A stretch of 64,000 nucleotides of DNA from Corbicula japonica (taxonomy: Eukaryota > Mollusca > Bivalvia > Venerida > Cyrenidae). The notes below the pieces were generated by a model. That model did no database searches and was not told the DNA's origin. It worked only from the letters and a program-made list of their open reading frames with translations. The position numbers were made by a program, and so were the translations under genes. How positions within the stretch are numbered: the first letter of the stretch is position 1; every line of letters starts with the position of its first letter. The stretch is from assembly GCA_038501625.1 (NCBI GenBank), contig JAZAYU010000170.1, forward strand, positions 744,001 to 808,000, given 5' to 3'. Of this stretch, positions 57,201 through 64,000 are shown in pieces.

Positions 57201-57422
57201 AGCGCTTTGCCGTTCCCAACGTGCGGACCAACAGGAGATCAACCAGTGGTTTTTACAATTGACAACTCAGCAAATAGTCCATGGCAACCGAGAAACATCG
57301 AAAATTACGCCATGTATATGGAACATGAAAGAACCTACCCGGCTGGCGCAAAATTCCAAGTAACAGGACGCAGCATGAAAGGTTCAGATGTCTACATAAA
57401 CCTTAAACTTCTTTCAAATTAA
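54278..57422 (+). CDS. Ankyrin-ADP-ribosyltransferase-like protein, two exons (copy 2)
   Basis: Exon 1, 54278-54345, starts MAAPYGWKGLKK and ends in phase 2 at ACTGG|GTAAGA. Exon 2, 56261-57422, follows 'tttaattcag'. Joined length is 1230 nt, 409 residues, the same as copy 3. Residues about 70-145 contain two ankyrin-like repeats ('WGILHQAIYWNNVEILRYLL' and 'MTALKIAVAYKHGNMAAVL'). The C-terminal half carries Arg305 in T-Y-R-R, S330-S-S332, 'FTIDNSANSPWQPRNIENYA' and E377-H-E379 before R-T-Y-P-A-G-A-K-F. This is the R-S-E order of arginine-type ADP-ribosyltransferases, which use NAD to modify proteins. No signal peptide or membrane segment, so cytosolic action is likely. Targets are unknown. 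The 1.9-kb intron holds satellite sequence. Confidence 0.75.
54890..56140. repeat. Decayed satellite-cored element in the ART-like intron
   Basis: The first part (54890-55430) has about four units of roughly 147 bp ('tttttgtgaaagttgt...tatgcccctttttcac'). The second part (55460-56130) has diverged copies of the 'gatcaaggtcaaggtcactgttgctaaaaatag' core seen at 11300-12400. Two different satellite cores adjoin. Confidence 0.65.
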
Positions 57423-58524
57423 AACCCAAGCGAGACTGAAAACAATTCATGTGAAAATGTTTAAAAACTGAAGAAATTGATCTGGAGATGGAATTCAATT
57501 GTCATTACCTTCCTTCTGAAACTTGTCAAAATCTGCATAAAAATCGTCCTCAATCGATCTTTATTTGATCTGTTTGAATTAAGTCGATCAACGATCCCAA
57601 GTGTTAGGTTTGGAAATTGTCTAAATTTATTAAATATATTACATATCATGATAATTTTATAATTATATTTATATATATTAAATACTCGTATATAGATAGA
57701 AAAACGCTCTTATTCTTGCTTCGATTTAGTGTTGTGCAGGCAAAGCTTATAATTGTGTTAGACACATAATTTAAACTTCTTTAAAAATTAACAAGGTGAT
57801 ATCGTTTTGTTGTAGACTCCAGAATTAAGATTGACGGCTCTTACAAGAGTCTTGCTTAGTTCGATAACGTCTAGAGTAAACTAAAAGACTTGATTATAAA
57901 TTTAAAAACTTTTATCTCTTGAAATTTATAGCAATATTTTTGTATTATGGTTTACTATTAATTAATTTGACTGCAATTCTGTTAATTTCAAATTCCTGAT
58001 TGCAAAAGCAACTAAATGGAAAAGGTTTAAAATCATGTACTCCTAAACTTAAGGGTAAAATGGCGTAAAATTTTGTATGATGCACTGCCTACAGGTCTTC
58101 AATAGAGTTTATCGAAATTAAGGCGTTTGGGTCACTTTTGGCTGCGACCTTTTGGATATTGATCACTATGGTTTTCCACACACCCACAAAGAACAAAAAC
58201 AAAAGAAGAGGCATGTAGGCGCTGTGAATATATTTCCAACTTGTTTTTAAGGATATGCTGGTAGTTCCCTATTTAAATTGTTATGTACTATTTATCATAT
58301 ACAAACAATATATATGGTTTATTGGAATAATTAAGATCATAATATGATGATATTGAGAACTTTTATATTAAATTCCTTTTGAGAAATAGCAGTTTTGGTT
58401 TGTTCCGTTTGACACTTGTATAGGATGGAATAAATTTTGGATAGGCAACATTTACTTGCTTTTTAAACTTGGCATGTTACTTAGTTTTTCACTGACTTTT
58501 GCACAAAAGCATATATAATTATTT
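57423..58524. other. 3' flank of ART-like copy 2
   Basis: AT-rich. Includes a short hairpin near 57836 ('gctcttacaagagtc'). No gene recognised. Confidence 0.35.
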
Positions 58525-58567
58525 AGGTTCGTGAAGTCGGCAGCCAGGCTGCCAACTTCACGAACCT
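58525..58567. repeat. Near-perfect 21-bp hairpin with 1-nt loop
   Basis: Arms are 'aggttcgtgaagtcggcagcc' (21 nt, 58525-58545) and its complement at 58547-58567 with a single mismatch. It could form a cruciform or a very stable RNA hairpin. Its role is unknown; it may be the core of a tiny foldback element. Confidence 0.75.
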
Positions 58568-59002
58568 GAATTTTTTATATTTTCCTTTTAGTTTGTGAGA
58601 GATAAGGTTTATAATAAATTTAGTTATTCTCCTCATCGATATATTTAACGTATCTTTAATATATACGGATACGTAATATCATTGTCATTTCGCATTAACT
58701 GACAACTAATTTATAAATAGAGACAGTTCACATGATAGACGATCAGACCAGTTCAATATACACCTTTATCAAGTTAATGCGTTCCGAAACATTTAACAAT
58801 ACTTTAGTGAGAACAAAATAAAAATGACGACATAAGTGTGAGCTGCTATTTATTAATACTTAAAAAAAAATAATGATATTTATTACATGTAAAATTTAGA
58901 AACTGGAATGAATAAAAAGGTGAAACAGGCATTCAAGGAGTAGACACACACAGAAAACATTGCCAAAAGCTTAATAGAAAACAGAGCATGCGTGTTTAAA
59001 AT

Positions 59003-59418
59003 TATCGATACTACAAATTTCGATTTCAGTTAGATTTTGGCTTACAACCAAAACATCAAACACGATACGTAGAGACTGATATTATTTGTTGAGAAGGCGC
59101 GCGGGAAAGTATAATTGACAGAACGTTGTTCATTGTTAATCACGTCTTCATGTTGCTTTACTTTAAGCCACACATTTTGTTATTGTTTCAACATTCGCAA
59201 GGGGAATGAACCCACAGCGACTAAAATTTGATTGACAGTCAAACCTCGCTGGAAGTAATATACAGCGTCTTTTGATTTGAGCGGCAGTTCTAGCAATCGC
59301 GTGACAAAAAAAAAAACGTTGTCGGCGTCTGGTGAAGTCCTGGAGTCTAACAAGTGTTAACAGAGGTTGTTTGCTGGGTCAAAATCTAACTGAAATCAAA
59401 ATTTGTAGTATCGAACAA
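59003..59418. repeat. Inverted-repeat element with about 40-bp arms
   Basis: 'atcgatactacaaatttcga...agttagattttgg' near 59003-59040 is the complement of 'tcaaaatctaactgaaatca...gtagtatcga' at 59379-59415. The interior is about 340 bp and non-coding. Probably a MITE; flanking duplication not resolved. Confidence 0.55.
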
Positions 59419-62009
59419 GACAATACCTAATTAAATGTTCGTTTATGGCTAAAGGCAAGATGTTAAGAGCACGGATAATTGGCAATTAATCCATTTTATC
59501 ATATGGTGTTTTGGGCATTTTTGGTATAAATAGTAGGTACTTTATCTTGTTTTGGCTCAAAACTGACTGTTGTGATAGGAGTGTGTGCAGTAAATCATCA
59601 CTCTTTGTTTTAAAAGTCAATGTGTAAGAATAAGTTCTAAACAGCTTTTCAGTTTGAATACTAATATAGTGCATCTGTCACACAGTAATTACATTACTTG
59701 AACGCAGGTGTTAATACAAATCTGTTATAGGACTTAATTCTTTTTCAATCAGTTAAATTGAGGTTGAGCTGGTCATAAAGCTATATTTCTTTTATATATA
59801 GATATACGAAAGCTAAACGCAAAACAAGTGTAAAGACAATATCTGCACAAGAGGCATTAAAATCATTATCTGATCAAATACTTTATTTATAATTTTCAGA
59901 AATTCAATTATAGATTATATTGTCTTTGATAACATGAAGATCACTGTTAACGGTATGACCGACAGGCTTGCCGATATCATGGATGTAGGCATGTCTGTTC
60001 TTACTTGTTACCATGGAATCTTATATAACCTGTCTTTTTAAAACGGGGGGTCTCTAAAATCAGTGTCCATGGAAACAGTCCATTAAAGGAACATTGTAAA
60101 AGATTTTCAATTTGAAAGAAACAAACATTTGATTAGTTAAAATTAAAATGATAGTAAAATAATTAACAATGCTTGATTAAGCATTCAATTAAAATTAATG
60201 TATGTTTTTAAATTGTTGCGTATGTTTCACCTGGTTACTATGGCAACGAGATGTTTTTGTTAGGTTCAACATCGTAAACATCTAAATATCATTATAAAAG
60301 ATGACAATATTTCAAACGAACACTGTCACACCAATAACCCTTTGCCTTCGTCCAGCCCCCCCTCCCCTCCCCGTGCCCCAGGCCTGTGGACGATTTATTT
60401 AAGATAAGGGTCTTATCCCATAGCAAAGATTTTCACATTTAATGATTTTTAGATCAAACATAAATCATTGCAGACGCTTTATAGTAAATGTATGTCATTC
60501 TTCACGACCCTATGCTCTACAGGTCTTGTTTTAGCAAAAGAGAAATATGCAAATGAAGAATCGCCCCACTCACAAAACACAGCCTCCCAACGCAGCGATA
60601 AAGAAGAAAGGAAACGAGAGCATGTGTTTATAAGTATGTCAAATTCAAATAAGAAGCGAAAAACAATTCGCGAAAAAGAGAACCCTTGGGTTTCCACATT
60701 GGCCAAACAATTTGTCACTAGTGGTTTTAGAGTGCACCAACCTCACACTTGCTCCAACAGGTTCTCATGAATATCAACACACAAGAACAAGATGTCTTGG
60801 TGAAATGACTCGAATCCATCCACCAACTCAACAATGCATGCAGAATAACCCAAACATATAAAACATAAAAAGCTAATAGCATTGTGAAGCCAAGAGAGGG
60901 AGGGGGAGGTATCTCCTAGACCAGATCTCCTGGAGTCAAATCAGCAATAACACGATGACAGGGATAAAAGAAACAGATCGAGCTTCAACGTTCCTATACA
61001 AGATTTCCCGATAAACCTTCATAAAATCTTAAACACCTGCCGTCGTCGTGCAAAAAGAGAGGTTAGCATAATGATCAACAACTGTAGATGTGTTAATCAC
61101 CAGGCATGCAGAGCGCTGTAGAATATTATCATTAACCATTCATTAGGCCAATGAAAAGCATATTGATAATACCTCCCATATACGGAAGATCTTCGTGAAT
61201 TCGAGTCCCTTCTTTTTCAAACTCACTCAGTCCAGTCTTGAAGCCCGTGCATCATCCGATTCAGATGCATCGGCATTCTTTTAAATTAAACATAATTCTT
61301 TTAAACCTGACTGATAAAAAAGTGTCGAAACATTCGAATATTTTCTTTCTGCGGTTTGTCTTTATTTTTTAAATGGTTTTTAAGGTGTATTTTTGTTGTT
61401 TGTTTACTTGCTTTAAAAGGCGGACATCTCAGCATGAATTAAAGCTGGGAGGTCTATTAAACTAGCATGACATTTATTCGCAGTTAAGATCACGCAGTAA
61501 ACGTTATGAAATGCTGGAGTTCCATAATGAGAACATATTTAACTCGCAGATATATAGGAACTTTTTAGAGTAGTGACTTGCCTGTAGAATGTCCAAAAAT
61601 AAAACCAGATATTAACACACCTATAAGTAAAATACAGGCATCCGTCAATTGCCACGATCCATAAGGTTCTCATCATCAATCTGTCCGGACGGAAACAAGT
61701 AAGAAGATTTGCATTAACGCTGATCTCAATTCTAAAATAAACAAATATCAATTCTAAAATAACAAACACTCTTCAAATCAATGCAAATTTAAAATAAAAC
61801 GTTTCTTTGAAATCTGTTAATTTTAAATGAAAATAGAAAATCGGAAATAACCTAACCTAATTAAGTAGACAGTCATTATCAGTTCGTAACATTTATTTTT
61901 AAATGCTGAAGTAATGTTTGTTATTCCAATTTAAACTGTGTTATGCTTAAATTTATAAATTTGACCAGCTTTAATACTTTAACTGAATGTTGTGCAGTTT
62001 TGAACGTAA
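59419..62009. other. Region between ART-like copies 2 and 3
   Basis: No firm gene. A 100-codon frame at 60468-60770 (Lys/Glu/Ser-rich) and an antisense frame over the same bases are not otherwise supported. An upstream exon for copy 3, if it exists, should be here, but no sequence resembling exon 1 of copy 2 was found. Confidence 0.3.
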
Positions 62010-63239
62010 ATGCTGAGTTTATGGATGAATGTCTTCAAATACATCTTCAGCAATGCGGACAACACTTGCAGGATTGCTGACAACAATGACGTCAATAACG
62101 AAGCTCAACTAATACAAAAGTTGTTTCTTTCTGCAAGAGAAGGAGAATGGTTAAATGTATGGGAAATTCTCGGAACGCCAGAACACCCAGTCCGAGAAAG
62201 ACTTTTCAATGTTATACCGGAAAATCGAAGGTGGGGTATTCTTCATCAGGCTGTTTTCTGGGAATACAATCAGGATGTTCTTCGACAACTATTGAAGTAT
62301 GATGCATGCGATTCTAGAATAAGGGCGAAGGATTGCATCTCGGAATGTGGAAAAACTACAAGAATGACTGCGATGCAAATTGCCGTTGCATATAACCATA
62401 AATTAATGTCCGATATTTTATTGAAGCACACAAATTGTAATTTTGATCGAGACATTCCAACATTCGAACCATACGAAAGCTACACCCAGAACAAAGGACT
62501 TGGCCTTGTTTCGGTCACTTTAGCTGCATATAAAGTCACATTTCATCCTAAACCTGTGGATCCGGAAAAATCCATTACAGTAGTTCTGCAGGACATTTTT
62601 CAAGATATAATGGCATCTGATGACAAAAGAAAGTCTATACAGGAAAAGGTCAGTGACTCTGTGTACGTTGTATGTGAAGAGCAAAGTAAAATAGTAAAGA
62701 GAAGTGGGAGTCGAGAAGAGTTTTTTATAAACATAATCAAAACATACTCATGTGAGGAAAATTTCATGTACACACATTTGAATATGGCATTTCGGCGACA
62801 AAGAGAAAAACACTATCGGCCAACAGGTGATGACTTGGCACTCGGACCATATGCCGTGATGTATCAAATGTTACTTCTATTCTGGCCAAACATAGACAAG
62901 GAGAGTACAACAACCTATCGTAGAATGCTTTTAACAACGCAAGATGCCGAAAAGTATCAAGTAGGGATAAAACTTGTTTGGCAGTCTGTTGTTTCTTCGT
63001 CTGTACATCTCAAAAACGCAATGCCGTTCCCAACCTGTGGAAAAACAAAAGGAAATCAAGCAGTGATTTTTACGATTGACAACTCAGCCAACAGTCCATG
63101 GCAGCCGAGAAACATCGAAAATTACTCTATGTACATGGAGTATGAAAGAACCTATCCGGCTGGTGCGAAATTCCGAGTAACTGGACGCAGCAAGAAAGGT
63201 TCAGATATCTACATTGATCTTAAACTTCTCAGATATTGA
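62010..63239 (+). CDS. Ankyrin-ADP-ribosyltransferase-like protein (copy 3)
   Basis: 409 residues if translation begins at 62010. From about residue 28 it matches copy 2 throughout. Ankyrin-like pieces: 'WGILHQAVFW...QDVLRQLLKY' and 'MTAMQIAVAYNHKLMSDILL'. ART-like landmarks: Arg304 (T-Y-R-R), S329-S-S331, 'FTIDNSANSPWQPRNIENYS' and E377-Y-E379 before R-T-Y-P-A-G-A-K-F. The first 21 residues do not match copy 2. An acceptor-like 'cacttgcag' sits at 62079-62087, at the same phase as the copy 2 intron, so the true 5' end may be an unseen exon and the first codons may be intronic. AATAAA follows at 63293. Confidence 0.75.
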   Translation: MLSLWMNVFKYIFSNADNTCRIADNNDVNNEAQLIQKLFLSAREGEWLNVWEILGTPEHPVRERLFNVIPENRRWGILHQAVFWEYNQDVLRQLLKYDACDSRIRAKDCISECGKTTRMTAMQIAVAYNHKLMSDILLKHTNCNFDRDIPTFEPYESYTQNKGLGLVSVTLAAYKVTFHPKPVDPEKSITVVLQDIFQDIMASDDKRKSIQEKVSDSVYVVCEEQSKIVKRSGSREEFFINIIKTYSCEENFMYTHLNMAFRRQREKHYRPTGDDLALGPYAVMYQMLLLFWPNIDKESTTTYRRMLLTTQDAEKYQVGIKLVWQSVVSSSVHLKNAMPFPTCGKTKGNQAVIFTIDNSANSPWQPRNIENYSMYMEYERTYPAGAKFRVTGRSKKGSDIYIDLKLLRY

Positions 63240-63292
63240 ACAACAGACGCGAGAAAATGTTAAAACTGAAAATTAGGATAAAAGAATGATTA

Positions 63293-63298
63293 AATAAA
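63293..63298 (+). terminator. Polyadenylation signal for ART-like copy 3
   Basis: AATAAA, 54 bp after the stop codon of copy 3. Confidence 0.6.
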
Positions 63299-64000
63299 GA
63301 TCTTTTCATGTTATGACGAAACAGCTTTGCGAAAGGACAATTCGCGTATGAAATGTTTCGTCAAGGTCAGTAGGTGTTTTATACATGAGTCGATACCGCA
63401 ATTCATCACGTATGTTGTGATCACATTTAATCCAATAAAAACGTGAAGCCAATATAATTTTATAGTAACAACTTTATTGTGCATATTATTATTATAATAC
63501 AGTAGAGCGTTTTGAGGGTAACTTGATCTATATCTAGTAATGTACTTGCAAGTAAATTTAATCATTACAGTGTTCTCTTATTCTTCTCTTTATCACGGTG
63601 ACGAATCAAGACGGTGCCTTGTTGTGTGAATTGCGTTTCGTGTTGCCTTGCTGTCCCGTACAACGGCGCCTCGTAAGCTTTTTATCAAAATTGTATGTAC
63701 CATTTATTGCAAACTCATCAATTTCTGTTTACCACCGTTTCTTTGATTTAAAAGAAGAATGTGACGGAACATGTTATCGTTTTCTTTACCGGTTTTAAGT
63801 ACTAAAGAAAGCAGCATAATATGGATTATTTCAGAAAAGCTTGTTTTTTTTCGATGTGTATTGACCCACTTGTATTAAATTATGTTGTGAGTAATTTACA
63901 AGGGAGGTTTTAACGATTTTTACACACTGGACTCGTCCATTTCATTTCCGATGGTTCAGTAGTGTAAAACAGTCTTGAAATCGACACATGAAAACGCCAT
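63299..64000. other. 3' flank, no gene recognised
   Basis: A 66-codon frame at 63598-63798 has no recognisable features. Confidence 0.35.

Noticed and set aside
60468..60770. 100-codon Lys/Glu/Ser-rich frame
   Set aside because: Opposite strand is open over the same bases, no splice context and no recognisable domain.

Overview
The window looks like a piece of a marine invertebrate nuclear genome, most likely a bivalve mollusc. The base composition is AT-rich. One host gene is split into many short GT-AG exons in kilobase introns. The introns carry satellite-cored non-autonomous transposons and many copies of a foldback element containing 'gtagatccagatca', repeat types I associate with clams and mussels. 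The taxon is an inference. Nothing looks bacterial, and I saw no tRNA, rRNA or CRISPR array.

Region 1 (1-28.6 kb). Fourteen plus-strand exons between 1768 and 23850 join in one continuous frame (1770 nt, 589 codons plus stop) to give the C-terminal part of a large protein resembling the DUF4211 (QSER1/PRR12/CCDC82-like) group. Two exon pairs in it encode homologous modules. The introns hold two nested pairs of satellite-cored elements (4.46-8.37 kb and 10.1-12.5 kb), foldback MITEs and minisatellites. Two exon-like islands on opposite strands (27.8 and 28.35 kb) precede the next region.

Region 2 (28.63-44.61 kb). This is an apparently complete Polinton/Maverick element of about 16 kb with long terminal inverted repeats. 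Two unknown plus-strand genes at the left end face a compact minus-strand block: protein-primed DNA polymerase B, packaging ATPase, a conserved protein of unknown role, chromodomain integrase, small helical protein, minor capsid (penton-like), basic protein, major capsid and adenain-like protease. The set covers replication, integration, capsid assembly, packaging and maturation. Two genes appear spliced. The capsid gene has a 253-bp intron before a short last exon, and the polymerase gene has three upstream exons, all joining in phase 0.

Region 3 (44.6-64 kb). Three paralogous genes encode a family whose C-terminal half has the layout of R-S-E ADP-ribosyltransferases (YRR, SS(S/T), then (E/Q)-x-E next to a YPAGAKF segment). 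Two have an ankyrin-like N-terminal half and the same 409-residue length, one of them only after an upstream exon is added. The third, on the opposite strand, lacks the ankyrin half and has Gln in place of the first Glu. A TTAA-bounded foldback element, a 1.6-kb element with 5-bp flanking repeats, satellite remnants and a strong hairpin lie between them.
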